64,000 nucleotides of DNA from Actinomadura rudentiformis. GTDB taxonomy: Bacteria > Actinomycetota > Actinomycetes > Streptosporangiales > Streptosporangiaceae. Positions 8,677 through 16,668 of this stretch are shown here, in pieces. The stretch lies in NCBI RefSeq assembly GCF_008923185.1, contig NZ_WBMT01000020.1, positions 62,001 through 126,000 of the forward strand, written 5' to 3'. Each line of letters opens with the position of its first letter. Position 1 is the stretch's first letter. The position numbers were made by a program, and so were the translations under genes. Below the pieces are notes generated by a model that saw only the letters and a program-made list of their open reading frames with translations, was not told the origin of the DNA and did no database searches.

Positions 8677-8682
8677 TAAGGT
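8677..8682 (+). promoter_or_regulatory. Putative -10 box TAAGGT for macR
   Basis: TAAGGT lies in the 167 bp gap between macS and macR. A start near 8690 would give a leader of about 65 nt that contains the AGGAGG site at 8743-8748. Confidence 0.35.
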
Positions 8683-8753
8683 TGGCAGCGTCAGTGAACG
8701 GGCGCACGCGTGCGTTCCGGGTGCCTGGGGTGGCCCCCCAACCAGGAGGCAGA

Positions 8754-9413
8754 GTGAGCGACGTTCCCCTCAGGGTGATGGTGGTCGACGACCACCCGAT
8801 GTGGCGCGAGTCGGTCGCGCGTGACCTGGCCGAGGCCGGGCACGAGGTGGTGGCGACCGCCGGGGAGGGCCGGACCGCGGTGCGCATCGCGGCCGCCGCC
8901 CGCCCCCAGGTCGCGGTCGTCGACCTCCAGCTGCCCGACATCAGCGGCGTCGAGGTGACCCGTCACCTGGCCGCCGCCGATCCGCCGGTGCGGGTCCTGG
9001 TGTTGTCGGCCAGCGGCGAGCAGCAGGACGTGCTCGACGCGGTCAAGGCGGGTGCCACCGGCTACCTGCTCAAGTCGGCCGCGCGGGAGGAGTTCCTCGA
9101 CGCGGTCCAGCGCACCGGAGCCGGGGACGCCGTGTTCACGCCGGGGCTGGCCGGGCTGGTGCTGGGTGAATACCGCAGGCTCGCCGCGGCGCCGCGCCGC
9201 GAGGAGGACGACGCGCCCCGGCTCACCGAGCGCGAGACCGAGGTGCTGCGCCTGGTCGCCAAGGGACTCACGTACAAGCAGATCGCCCAGCGTCTGGTGC
9301 TCTCCCACCGCACCGTGCAGAACCACGTCCAGAACACCCTCAACAAACTCCAGCTGCACAACCGCGTCGAACTGGTCCGCTACGCCATCGAGAAGGGCCT
9401 CGACCAGGAGTGA
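8754..9413 (+). CDS. macR: MacR-family response regulator (NarL/LuxR type)
   Basis: A 219-residue regulator. The receiver domain spans about 1-125, with acidic pocket D12-D13, phosphoacceptor D57 in VAVVDLQLPD and the conserved lysine in GYLLKSA. A LuxR-type helix-turn-helix occupies about 150-215 (LTEREVEVL-like LTERETEVLRLVAKGLTYKQIA). GTG 8754 has AGGAGG at an ideal 5 nt spacing, whereas the longer frame from 8682 lacks a site. It pairs with MacS just upstream. Confidence 0.88.
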   Translation: MSDVPLRVMVVDDHPMWRESVARDLAEAGHEVVATAGEGRTAVRIAAAARPQVAVVDLQLPDISGVEVTRHLAAADPPVRVLVLSASGEQQDVLDAVKAGATGYLLKSAAREEFLDAVQRTGAGDAVFTPGLAGLVLGEYRRLAAAPRREEDDAPRLTERETEVLRLVAKGLTYKQIAQRLVLSHRTVQNHVQNTLNKLQLHNRVELVRYAIEKGLDQE

Positions 9414-9523
9414 ACGTTCCTGCTTCGGTTGCGTCATGCGACGCGAAACCGAAGCCGCTCTTCCCGCATCTATGAGGTAGGAGGAACCGGGGGTACCGGT
9501 GCCGAGGCGACAGGGAGAGCAGG

Positions 9524-10426
9524 ATGCCTCTTGCCGCAGCAGGGGACACGTGGGGAATCGCGGGGCCGGTCTTCCTCTGGGGGATCTTCATACCGGCCGC
9601 CCTCGTGCTGATCGTCATCGTCGTGCTGATCCGCAGGACGATCGCCGCGGGTCAGGAGACCACGCGTGAGCTCCACCCGTACGAGGCCGCCTACCTCACC
9701 GGCGGCCGCACCCGCGTCATCGGAACGGCCCTCGCCGCGCTGCGCGCGCACGGCGCGATCGAGTCCGCCGGGGGCGGCCAGGTCCGCGCCACCGAGACGC
9801 CGATCCCGGACGCCGCGCCCGTCGAGGTCGCCGTCCACGAGGTGATCCGCGAATCCGGCGAGATCAGGATCCGGGACATCCCGGACGACCTGCGCGTGCT
9901 CAACGAGACGGCGAGCCTGAAGGCGTCCCTCGAACGCGAGGGCCTCGCGCTGGGCGACGGCGACAAGACCGCCATCCGGCTGGCCTCGCTCCTGCTCTGG
10001 GGCCTGCTGGCCGTCGGAGTCGCGCGGCTCGTGTCGGGCATCTCCAACAGCAGGCCGGTGGGCTTCCTCATCGTCGCGGTGATACTCCTGACCCTTGTGT
10101 GCCTGGGTTTCATGGTCGTCGGCAGCAAGACCCGCGCGGGGCGGGCCGCGCTGAAGGCGACGCGCGACCGCCTCGGTCACCTCCATCCGTCCGCCAACCC
10201 GGCGTGGGCGACGTACGGTCCCAGCGGCGCTGCCTTCGGCGTCGCGCTCTTCGGTACCGCGGCCCTGATGAGCTTCGACCCCGCGTTCGCCGAAGAGGCT
10301 CAGCTCAGGAACTACCTGGCCGCGTCCGGCAGCAGCGGCGGCGGAGGCGGCGATGGGGGCGGTGGTGGCGGCTGCGGAAGCGGCAGCAGTTGTGGTGGTG
10401 GTTGCGGAGGCGGGTGCGGCGGATGA
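9524..10426 (+). CDS. TIGR04222-type membrane protein with Gly/Cys-rich C-terminus (candidate modified precursor)
   Basis: A 300-residue membrane protein resembling the TIGR04222 family. A first TM helix spans about 12-33; a cytoplasmic domain follows (ELHPYEAAYLTGGRTRVIGTALAALR, then two repeated helical blocks); TM helices lie near 150-168 and 176-197, with a hydrophobic stretch about 225-240. The final 30 residues are Gly/Ser-rich with four cysteines, ending CGGGCGGGCGG. The start is ATG 9524 after GGGAGAGCAGG. The stop overlaps the ATG of the DUF692 gene (ATGA), so the two are translationally coupled. In the family the tail is variable low complexity; modification of the cysteines by the DUF692 neighbour is inference. 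Confidence 0.8.
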   Translation: MPLAAAGDTWGIAGPVFLWGIFIPAALVLIVIVVLIRRTIAAGQETTRELHPYEAAYLTGGRTRVIGTALAALRAHGAIESAGGGQVRATETPIPDAAPVEVAVHEVIRESGEIRIRDIPDDLRVLNETASLKASLEREGLALGDGDKTAIRLASLLLWGLLAVGVARLVSGISNSRPVGFLIVAVILLTLVCLGFMVVGSKTRAGRAALKATRDRLGHLHPSANPAWATYGPSGAAFGVALFGTAALMSFDPAFAEEAQLRNYLAASGSSGGGGGDGGGGGGCGSGSSCGGGCGGGCGG

Positions 10427-11232
10427 GCCTGGGTGTGGGGATCGGCTGGCGGCCCGAGATCGCCGGATTCGTGAAAGAGCTGCCAGGTCTCCGTTTCACG
10501 GAGGTGATCGCGGAGTCGGTGCACGAGGGCCACCCGCCCGCCGACCTGCTGGCGCTGCGCGACCGCGGCGTCCAGGTCGTACCGCACGGCGTGAAGTTGT
10601 CGCTGGGCGGCGCGGAACCGGTCGCGGCGGAACGGGTCGCGCACCTGGCGTGGTGCGCGGAGTCTCTGAACGCACCACTGGTCAGCGAGCACGTGGCGTT
10701 CGTCCGGGCCGGGGGAGTCGAGGCCGGCCACCTTCTTCCGGTACCCCGCACCCGGGCCTCGCTCGACGCGCTCACCGCCAACATCCGCCGGACGCAGGCG
10801 GAACTGCCGGTTCCGCTGGCCGTGGAGCCCATCGCCGCGCTCTTCGACTGGCCCGACGCCGAGTACGAGGAGGGCGACTTCCTTACTGAACTGGTGGAAC
10901 GCACCGGCGCGCTGCTCCTGCTCGATATCGCCAACGTCTACGCCAATGCCCGTAACCGCGGCGAGGACCCGGCGGCCCTGCTGGACCGGCTGCCGCTGGA
11001 GCGCGTCGCGTACTGCCACGTCGCCGGGGGTGACGAGCACGGCGGGCGTTACCACGACACCCACACGGCACCGGTGCCCGACGACGTTCTCGCACTGGTC
11101 AAGGAGCTGTGCGCGCGCCAACGCCCACCAGGTTTCCTGCTGGAACGGGACGGCCGCTATCCGCCCGCGGCCGAGTTGCGCGCCGAACTGGACGCCATCG
11201 CGAGCGCAGCCGCGATGGAATCCATCACGTGA
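10423..11232 (+). CDS. DUF692 family multinuclear iron oxidative enzyme (MNIO, MbnB/TglH-like)
   Basis: A 269-residue TIM-barrel protein of the DUF692 family, whose characterised members MbnB, TglH and ChrH use an iron centre to modify cysteines of ribosomal peptides. Expected metal-ligand blocks occur in order: PHGVKLSLGG (His), VSEHVAF (His), LAVEPIAAL (Glu), LLLLDIANVYANA (Asp, Asn), YCHVAGGDEH (His), RYHDTHTAPV (Asp, His) and FLLERDGRYPP (Glu). The start ATG 10423 overlaps the preceding stop, and the stop overlaps the next GTG; both overlaps are 4 bp. The placement after a Cys-rich protein suggests that protein is its substrate. Confidence 0.85.
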   Translation: MSLGVGIGWRPEIAGFVKELPGLRFTEVIAESVHEGHPPADLLALRDRGVQVVPHGVKLSLGGAEPVAAERVAHLAWCAESLNAPLVSEHVAFVRAGGVEAGHLLPVPRTRASLDALTANIRRTQAELPVPLAVEPIAALFDWPDAEYEEGDFLTELVERTGALLLLDIANVYANARNRGEDPAALLDRLPLERVAYCHVAGGDEHGGRYHDTHTAPVPDDVLALVKELCARQRPPGFLLERDGRYPPAAELRAELDAIASAAAMESIT

Positions 11233-11678
11233 ACGAGGAGGAGCCGGCGAACGCCGAGCTCGCGGCGGCGCAGGAGGCGCTCGTCCGGGCGATGACGGCC
11301 GGCGGGCCGCTGCCGCCCGGTTTCGACGAGGCCGGCGTGCAGGTCGCGGCCCGCGCCATCCTGCGCAAGCGTGCCGGGGAGGTGGCGCGGGCCTGGCCGG
11401 CACTGGCCGCGTCGTACGGCCGGGACTGGCCCGAGACGTTCGCTCGTTGGGCAGCCGAACGCCCGACCAACGGCTCGATCCGCGATGCCTGGGACTTCGC
11501 CCGGGCCCACAAGGAGTCGCTTGACAGAAACGCCGCGCTGGAGCTGGCCCTCACCGAAACCCGCTTCCACTACGACGGCGAATCGCCGCCCCGCCCCCGC
11601 CGGATGGCCGTGCGCCGCGTACCCGGCGGAGTCGCCTTCCAGCTGAACGGCCGCGCCCGCGTCATCGGCCGCCGCTGA
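11229..11678 (+). CDS. Small MNIO partner-like protein (possible DUF2063/HvfC-MbnC analogue)
   Basis: A 149-residue soluble protein starting at GTG 11229, overlapping the DUF692 stop (GTGA). The N-terminal part (AQEALVRAMTAGGPLPPGF, then AARAILRKRAGEVARAWPAL, YGRDWPETFARWAAERP and GSIRDAWDFARAHK) has the helical layout and the 'fP-w-F-P-D-Fa' landmarks seen in the DUF2063-type partner proteins encoded beside DUF692 enzymes. The C-terminal third is strand-rich (ALTETRFHYDGES, RMAVRRVPGGVAFQLNGRARVIG). A role as peptide-binding partner of the enzyme is inferred from position and this pattern; similarity is weak and needs a profile search. Confidence 0.65.
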   Translation: MNEEEPANAELAAAQEALVRAMTAGGPLPPGFDEAGVQVAARAILRKRAGEVARAWPALAASYGRDWPETFARWAAERPTNGSIRDAWDFARAHKESLDRNAALELALTETRFHYDGESPPRPRRMAVRRVPGGVAFQLNGRARVIGRR

Positions 11679-11693
11679 ACGGCACACCCGGGG

Positions 11694-12113
11694 TCAGGGA
11701 GTGCGGCCGGTGCTGCCGGGGCGGCGGTCAGGGGGGAGGGCGCAGGCGGGCGTACCGCCTGGCAGCCGGCCGCGGTTGCCGGCCACCAGGCGGTAAACGC
11801 CATGGGCCAGCCATCGGAACGGGGGGATCATGGCAATGATCCCGAGCGGCCGCCAGATGCCGCCCGCGTCGACCAGAAGACGGGCGACCCCCTGGGCGCC
11901 GCCGTACGTCCGGCCGTCCCGGGCGACCCACACCACCTCGCGCGAGGCCTGCTCCACGTCGGTGCCCAGCGCGGCGAGGTCGGCGAACTGGAACGCCGTG
12001 ATCTCCGCTGATGTCGGGACACGCCGTTCGACGAACCGGACGGACGTCGTGCAGAATCCGCAGTCGCCGTCGTACACCAGCACCGGCCGTTCCCGGAAGC
12101 TCATGATCTCCAT
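11694..12113 (-). CDS. DCC family (DUF393) thiol-disulfide oxidoreductase-like protein
   Basis: A 139-residue protein with the DCC signature VLVYDGDCGFCTTSVRFV near the N-terminus, including a CxxC pair, and the conserved downstream block VWVARDGRTYGGAQGVARLL. DCC proteins have a thioredoxin-like fold and are presumed redox proteins. Start is ATG 12113 or ATG 12104, nine bases inside. The gene is convergent with the DUF692 operon (15 bp apart) and divergent from the phosphofructokinase gene. Confidence 0.82.
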   Translation of the reverse strand: MEIMSFRERPVLVYDGDCGFCTTSVRFVERRVPTSAEITAFQFADLAALGTDVEQASREVVWVARDGRTYGGAQGVARLLVDAGGIWRPLGIIAMIPPFRWLAHGVYRLVAGNRGRLPGGTPACALPPDRRPGSTGRTP

Positions 12114-12194
12114 CCTGCCACCCGGTATGGTCTAGACCAATGTCGGCATGTCGACACAGTCGTCGAATACCGTGTGCCGTCATGTGCGCAAGAC

Positions 12195-12200
12195 TAGGCT
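12195..12200 (+). promoter_or_regulatory. -10 box TAGGCT before phosphofructokinase
   Basis: TAGGCT would start a transcript near 12207 with a leader of about 22 nt carrying GGGAGGG ahead of a TTG codon at 12229. This favours the TTG as the true start, although the family usually begins at the ATG 18 bases later. Confidence 0.45.
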
Positions 12201-12246
12201 GGAATGCCGAACGACCAGGGAGGGCCTGTTGACCGAGCAAGAGGGC

Positions 12247-13272
12247 ATGCGCGTCGGAGTGCTGACCGGCGGAGGTGACTGTCCCGGCCTGAACGCCGTG
12301 ATCCGCGCGGTGGTGCGCAAGGGCGTCCAGGTCTTCGGCTACGAGTTCGTGGGCTTCCGGGCCGGCTGGCGCGGCCCGCTCGAGGGCGACACGATCGCGC
12401 TCGACGTCCAGGCGGTACGCGGCATCCTGCCGCGCGGCGGGACGATCCTGGGCTCCTCGCGGACCAACCCGATCAAGGTCGAGGGCGGCATCGAGAAGAT
12501 CAAGGACAACCTGGCCGGGCTGGGCGTCGACGCGCTCATCGCCATCGGCGGCGAGGACACCCTTGGCGTCGCCCGCGAACTCTACGAGAACGGCGTCAAC
12601 GTCGTCGGGGTGCCCAAGACCATCGACAACGACCTCAACGCCACCGACTACACGTTCGGCTTCGACACCGCGGTCAACATCGCGATGGAGGCCATCGACC
12701 GGCTGCACACCACGGCCGAGAGCCACCACCGCGCTCTGATCTGCGAGGTCATGGGCCGGCACGCGGGCTGGATCGCGCTGCACGCCGGCATGGCCGCGGG
12801 CGCCAACGTCATCCTGATCCCCGAGCGGCCGTTCGACATGGACAAGGTCGTCGAGTACGTGGAGAGCCGCTTCAAGACCCGCTACGCACCGATCATCGTG
12901 GTGTCCGAGGGCGCCCATCCGATCGACGGCCAGATGCAGATCCAGACCGGTGAGCTCGACGCGTTCGGCCACGTCCGGCTCGGCGGCATCGGGCAGCGCC
13001 TCGCCGACGAGATCGAGAAGCGCACGGGCAAGGAGGCCCGCGCGACCGTCCTCGGGCACATCCAGCGCGGCGGCACGCCCAGCGCGTTCGACCGCGTTCT
13101 GGCCACGCGATTCGGCCTCCAGGCCATCGACGCCGTCCGCGACGGCGACTACGGCAAGATGGTCGCCCTCCGCGGCACCGACATCGCCCGGGTCGACCTC
13201 GCCGAGGCCACCTCCGAGCTCAAGACCGTCCCGCCCGAGCGCTACGCCGAGGCCGAGGTCTTCTTCGGCTGA
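12247..13272 (+). CDS. pfp: 6-phosphofructokinase, predicted pyrophosphate-dependent type
   Basis: A 341-residue phosphofructokinase counted from ATG 12247; TTG 12229 (six more residues) has the better ribosome binding site. Family motifs: GVLTGGGDCPGLNAVIR at 4-20, GRHAGWIAL, and the F6P-binding late region. The phosphoryl-donor site reads GGEDTLG with Asp104, and the catalytic block reads VPKTIDND with Lys124. Gly at both positions is typical of ATP enzymes, while Asp104 with Lys124 marks the pyrophosphate-dependent group, including the Amycolatopsis methanolica enzyme. The reaction would be reversible fructose 6-phosphate to fructose 1,6-bisphosphate using PPi. Donor choice is a prediction from two residues. 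Confidence 0.9.
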   Translation: MRVGVLTGGGDCPGLNAVIRAVVRKGVQVFGYEFVGFRAGWRGPLEGDTIALDVQAVRGILPRGGTILGSSRTNPIKVEGGIEKIKDNLAGLGVDALIAIGGEDTLGVARELYENGVNVVGVPKTIDNDLNATDYTFGFDTAVNIAMEAIDRLHTTAESHHRALICEVMGRHAGWIALHAGMAAGANVILIPERPFDMDKVVEYVESRFKTRYAPIIVVSEGAHPIDGQMQIQTGELDAFGHVRLGGIGQRLADEIEKRTGKEARATVLGHIQRGGTPSAFDRVLATRFGLQAIDAVRDGDYGKMVALRGTDIARVDLAEATSELKTVPPERYAEAEVFFG

Positions 13273-13280
13273 GCGACCTG

Positions 13281-13310
13281 AGGGCCGGACTCCGCTCTGG
13301 GTCCGGCCCT
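13281..13310 (+). terminator. Terminator hairpin after phosphofructokinase
   Basis: A perfect 10 bp stem, AGGGCCGGAC paired with GTCCGGCCCT across a 10 nt loop, begins 8 bp after the stop codon and is followed by a short pyrimidine-rich tract (TCTCC, then TTCTTC). Confidence 0.7.
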
Positions 13311-13373
13311 TCTCCGGCCCTTCTTCGGCGCCTCCCCGGTGGGTGCGGGCGGCGGGGGTGCAGGTCAGCGGCT

Positions 13374-13379
13374 TAGGGT
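13374..13379 (+). promoter_or_regulatory. -10 box TAGGGT, leaderless start
   Basis: TAGGGT ends 6 nt before GTG 13386, with no ribosome binding site between, fitting a leaderless transcript for the response regulator-kinase pair. Confidence 0.55.
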
Positions 13380-13385
13380 GCTCTC

Positions 13386-14063
13386 GTGCGCGTACTTCTG
13401 GTGGAGGATGACGAGCCGGTGGCCCAGTCGCTGCGGCGTGGGCTGATCCGGTATGGGTTCGAGGTCGACTGGGTGACGACGGGGCGCGAGGCGCTGGAGG
13501 CCTCGCCTGCCGATCTGGTGTTGCTCGATCTCGGGCTGCCCGACGGGGACGGGCTGGACGTGTGCCGGGAGCTGCGCACACGCACGGACGTGCCGATCAT
13601 CGTCATCAGCGCCCGGAGCGACGAGACCGATCGGGTGGTCGGCCTGGAGATCGGGGCCGACGACTACGTGTCCAAGCCGTTCGGGGTGCGGGAAGTGATC
13701 GCGCGCATCCGGGCGGTGATGCGGCGGGCACGGCCGCCGCAGGGGGACGCCGCCGGGCCGGACCGGTACGGGCGGCTCACCGTCGACCGCAAGGCCGCAC
13801 GCGCCCATCTCGACGGCAAAGAGGTGCAGCTCACGCCGAAGGAGTACGACCTGCTGGCGTTCCTCACCGAGGAGCCGGGCGCGCTGATGACGCGCGAGCA
13901 GATCATGGAGGCGGTCTGGGACGCGCACTGGTTCGGGCCGACCAAGACGCTCGACGTGCACGTTGCGGCGCTGCGGCGCAAGCTCGCCGGGGCGATCAGG
14001 ATCGAGACGGTGCGGGGCGTCGGGTTCCGGCTGGTCGTCGACGAGCCGTCCGCGCAATCATGA
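13386..14063 (+). CDS. OmpR/PhoB-family response regulator
   Basis: A 225-residue regulator with receiver domain 1-115 (acidic residues in LLVEDDEP, phosphoacceptor D48 in LVLLDLGLPDGDG, lysine in YVSKPFG) and a winged-helix DNA-binding domain about 130-222 (VQLTPKEYDLLAFL, DVHVAALRRKL, TVRGVGFRLV). Start GTG 13386 sits 6 nt after a TAGGGT box. Its stop overlaps the ATG of the kinase gene (ATGA), so the pair is co-translated. The signal sensed is unknown. Confidence 0.9.
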   Translation: MRVLLVEDDEPVAQSLRRGLIRYGFEVDWVTTGREALEASPADLVLLDLGLPDGDGLDVCRELRTRTDVPIIVISARSDETDRVVGLEIGADDYVSKPFGVREVIARIRAVMRRARPPQGDAAGPDRYGRLTVDRKAARAHLDGKEVQLTPKEYDLLAFLTEEPGALMTREQIMEAVWDAHWFGPTKTLDVHVAALRRKLAGAIRIETVRGVGFRLVVDEPSAQS

Positions 14064-15358
14064 TACGGCAGCTCGTCACCAGCTACGTGCTCCTGGTCAC
14101 CGTGGCGCTCGCCGCGTTCACCGTGCCGGTGGCCTTCACGCTGACCGCGCAGGTGCGCGGCGACACCGAGGAGTCGGTGCGCCGGGAGGCCACCACGATG
14201 GCGCTGCTGCTCGCGGGCGGCGACGCCCAGTCGCGGCAGGCCCTGGACCGCATGGTCGCGGCGTACCAGCGCGAGACCCCCGGCCGGATCGCGGTGATCC
14301 CCGGCGAGACCGCACAGCGACGCGACTCGGCGCGCTGGGGGTCGGGCGCCCTGGTGGTGACGGCCCCGGCCCGCGCGTCCGACGGCCGGACGGTCGGCGC
14401 CATCCGCATCACCTACCCGACCAGCGAGTTGAACAGCCGGCTGTGGCGCATCTGGTGGTTCCGCGCGGCACTGGCCGTCGGGGTGATCATGGTGGCCGCG
14501 CTGCTGGGACGGCTGGCGGCCCGGCGGCTGACCCGGCCGCTGCGGCAGCTGAACGAGATGGCCAGCAAGTTCAGCGACGGGGACCTGACGGCCCGGTCGC
14601 CGGTGACGGGACCGCTGGAGACGCGGACGCTGGCCCGCACCCTCAACCTGGGCGCCGAACGGCTGCAGACCCTGCTCGACGCCCAGCGGATCTTCGTCGC
14701 CGACGCCTCCCACCAGCTGCGCACCCCGCTCACCGCGCTCCGGCTGTCCCTGGACAACATCGCTGACGGCGTGGACGACGAGTTCGCCCGCGAGGACATC
14801 GAGCAGGCGACCGCAGAGGTGGTGCGCATGAGCCGCCTGGTCAACGGGCTTCTGGTGCTGGCCGACGAGGACGCCAAGGTCACCGTCGCCGAACCGGTCC
14901 CGCTCGGCGAGGTGATCGCCGACCGGCTCGAACTGTGGCGCACGGCGGGCGACGAGCGCGGCGTGCGCTTCAGCTCCGGGCCGGTGGACGGCCGCCTCCG
15001 GGTGCTGGCCGGGCCGGGGCACCTGGAACAGGTGCTGGACAACGTCCTGTCCAACGCCCTGGCGGTCTCCCCGGACGGCGCGACCGTCCAGGTGACGGTC
15101 GCGGAGGCCGGAGACGAGGTCGTCCTGGAGGTCCAGGACGAGGGCCCTGGGATGCCGGACGCCGGGAAATCCCGCGCGTTCGACCGTTTCTGGCGCGGCC
15201 AGGGGCTCACAGGACGGTCCGGGTCGGGGCTCGGGCTGGCCATCGTCAAACGGCTGGTGACCGGCGACGGCGGGAGCGTCGCGCTGGGCGACGCTCCCGG
15301 GGGCGGACTGGTCGTGCGCGTCAGCTTGCGGGCGGCACCACCGAGGAGTGGTGGTTGA
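14060..15358 (+). CDS. Two-component sensor histidine kinase (HisKA/EnvZ-like)
   Basis: A 432-residue membrane kinase: TM1 at about 8-29, an extracellular sensor of about 100 residues (31-130), TM2 at about 134-152, a HAMP linker (LAARRLTRPLRQLNEMASKFSDGDL), phosphoacceptor H218 in VADASHQLRTPLTALRL, N box DNVLSNALAVSPDG, and G boxes DEGPGMPD and GRSGSGLGLAIVKRLV. It is coupled to the upstream regulator by an ATGA overlap. Its last 38 bp overlap the 3' end of the oppositely oriented gene at 15321-15845. Confidence 0.9.
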   Translation: MIRQLVTSYVLLVTVALAAFTVPVAFTLTAQVRGDTEESVRREATTMALLLAGGDAQSRQALDRMVAAYQRETPGRIAVIPGETAQRRDSARWGSGALVVTAPARASDGRTVGAIRITYPTSELNSRLWRIWWFRAALAVGVIMVAALLGRLAARRLTRPLRQLNEMASKFSDGDLTARSPVTGPLETRTLARTLNLGAERLQTLLDAQRIFVADASHQLRTPLTALRLSLDNIADGVDDEFAREDIEQATAEVVRMSRLVNGLLVLADEDAKVTVAEPVPLGEVIADRLELWRTAGDERGVRFSSGPVDGRLRVLAGPGHLEQVLDNVLSNALAVSPDGATVQVTVAEAGDEVVLEVQDEGPGMPDAGKSRAFDRFWRGQGLTGRSGSGLGLAIVKRLVTGDGGSVALGDAPGGGLVVRVSLRAAPPRSGG

Positions 15359-15845
15359 CGATCAGCCACTTCCCGCCGCGCTTCTCGTACTCGTAGGTGT
15401 AGCGGGCCTCGACGACGGTCTTCCCGCCGTCGAGCGTGAACCTGTAGAGGCCGGTGTCGATCGCGGAGTCGCGGTCCAGCACGTTCACGACCGTCCGGAT
15501 CTTCTTCGCGTCCGGGTCGCGCTTGAGGAAGTGCTCGAAGTAGTCGACGATCCCGGCGCGGTCGGTGCGGATCTTCGGCGACGCCGTGGGCAGCAGCACG
15601 GCGTCGGACGCGTACCGCGCGGCCACCTTCTGCGGGTCGCCGGTGCGCACGGCCGCCAGCCAGCCGTCGAACAGCCCGGCGATCTCCTTCGTGCTCGGCT
15701 TGCCGGGCATGGTGGCCGAGGCGGCCCGCTCGGCCTTGGCCGGCTCGGCCACGGCGTGCGTCATCCCGGCGCCCGCCACGACGCCGGCGACGAGCAGTAC
15801 CGCGCCGGTGGTCAGGGCCGCGCGATCCGAAATCCGTTGCTTCAT
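15321..15845 (-). CDS. Secreted SgcJ/EcaC-type (SnoaL-like) protein
   Basis: A 174-residue protein with an N-terminal signal-like segment (AALTTGAVLLVAGVVAGAGM, residues 9-28) and an NTF2/SnoaL-like domain over about 50-170: IAGLFDGWLAAVRTGDPQKVAARYASDAVLLPT, IVDYFEHFLKRDP, and a strand-rich end KWLIVNHHSSVV. This pattern matches the SgcJ/EcaC family, whose members have no single known reaction. The C-terminal codons overlap the kinase gene on the other strand. Start ATG 15845. Confidence 0.75.
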   Translation of the reverse strand: MKQRISDRAALTTGAVLLVAGVVAGAGMTHAVAEPAKAERAASATMPGKPSTKEIAGLFDGWLAAVRTGDPQKVAARYASDAVLLPTASPKIRTDRAGIVDYFEHFLKRDPDAKKIRTVVNVLDRDSAIDTGLYRFTLDGGKTVVEARYTYEYEKRGGKWLIVNHHSSVVPPAS

Positions 15846-16021
15846 TCAGGTCTCCCGTGTGCTGTGCCATCCGTGGTGGATTTGGACACTTTGAGCATCG
15901 CCGGGAGTGCTTTAACGCCAGGACAGCGCAGAGAGAGCGCAACAATAGAAAAACGACAAGTGACTCTGCGTATCGGCCCACTTCCGTACTTTCGGCTGGT
16001 TACGCGGGCGCTGCCGCTTCC

Positions 16022-16027
16022 TAGCCT
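16022..16027 (+). promoter_or_regulatory. -10 box TAGCCT, leaderless start
   Basis: TAGCCT ends 7 nt before ATG 16035. The same hexamer at almost the same spacing precedes the related kinase gene at 16669. Confidence 0.55.
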
Positions 16028-16034
16028 CAACCCC

Positions 16035-16559
16035 ATGAACAGCGTGGAACGGCCTGCCGGGCCGGGCGGAATTCTGGTCAATGCCGGGCTGGGCGTGGTG
16101 TTCGCCTTGGGCATCGCCTTCACGGCGTACATGCTCATCAGCAGCTGGGGCAAGGCGTACTGGATCTACACCACTGCCGTCGCGGTGGTGGTGTCCACGC
16201 TCGCGCTGCTGCGCGCGCGGCAGAAGCTGTGGACGGCGGTGGCCGGCTTGGTGGTGACGGCCGTCGCCGTCGTGATGTCGCTTGTGGTCGAGGTGCCGCA
16301 GGAGCCGTCGCCCACGACGGCCCTGGCCCTCGCCGTGCTCGTCGGCTCCTCGATCAGAACGCTGCCGGCGCAGGCGGCCATCGCCATCGCTGCGGGCGGT
16401 GCCGCGGTGACCGCGCTGGCGTGGGTCTTCGGCCCCACCGCCATGACGACCTTGGCCACCCTGCTGATGGTCGGATGCCTCGTCACCGGGCCGGTTCTGC
16501 GCGTGTTCGCATCCGGTGCTCCGGCCGAGTCGCCGCAGCCCAGCAGGCTTCGGCGGTAA
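16035..16559 (+). CDS. Orphan membrane sensor domain, paralogue of the neighbouring histidine kinase N-terminus
   Basis: A 174-residue integral membrane protein with about five predicted TM helices and no kinase domain. It aligns with residues 1-163 of the histidine kinase that follows: both have SWG-AYW or SWGAWYW near residue 37-45, and EPSPTTALALAVLVGS near 90 matches EPSPAMALGLAVLVGS near 93. It therefore looks like a duplicate of the kinase sensor region, either a surviving stand-alone protein or the remnant of a duplicated kinase that lost its catalytic part. It has its own TAGCCT box and high-GC third codon positions, which favours an intact gene. Confidence 0.7.
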   Translation: MNSVERPAGPGGILVNAGLGVVFALGIAFTAYMLISSWGKAYWIYTTAVAVVVSTLALLRARQKLWTAVAGLVVTAVAVVMSLVVEVPQEPSPTTALALAVLVGSSIRTLPAQAAIAIAAGGAAVTALAWVFGPTAMTTLATLLMVGCLVTGPVLRVFASGAPAESPQPSRLRR

Positions 16560-16655
16560 AGATGAACGCGAGCCAGGCACAGTATCCGAGGTCTCCAAGA
16601 CCGCCATGGGGATCGGCGGAGTGAAGGATCACGGCAGGGACGGCGTACGAGTCGG

Positions 16656-16661
16656 TAGCCT
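16656..16661 (+). promoter_or_regulatory. -10 box TAGCCT, leaderless start
   Basis: TAGCCT ends 7 nt before GTG 16669, supporting that codon as the start of the kinase rather than upstream in-frame ATG or GTG codons. Confidence 0.5.
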
Positions 16662-16668
16662 GGCCGGC

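Noticed and set aside
11728-13581. 617-codon frame antisense to phosphofructokinase and DCC genes
   Set aside because: Shadow frame; both real genes have clear family motifs and codon bias in other frames.
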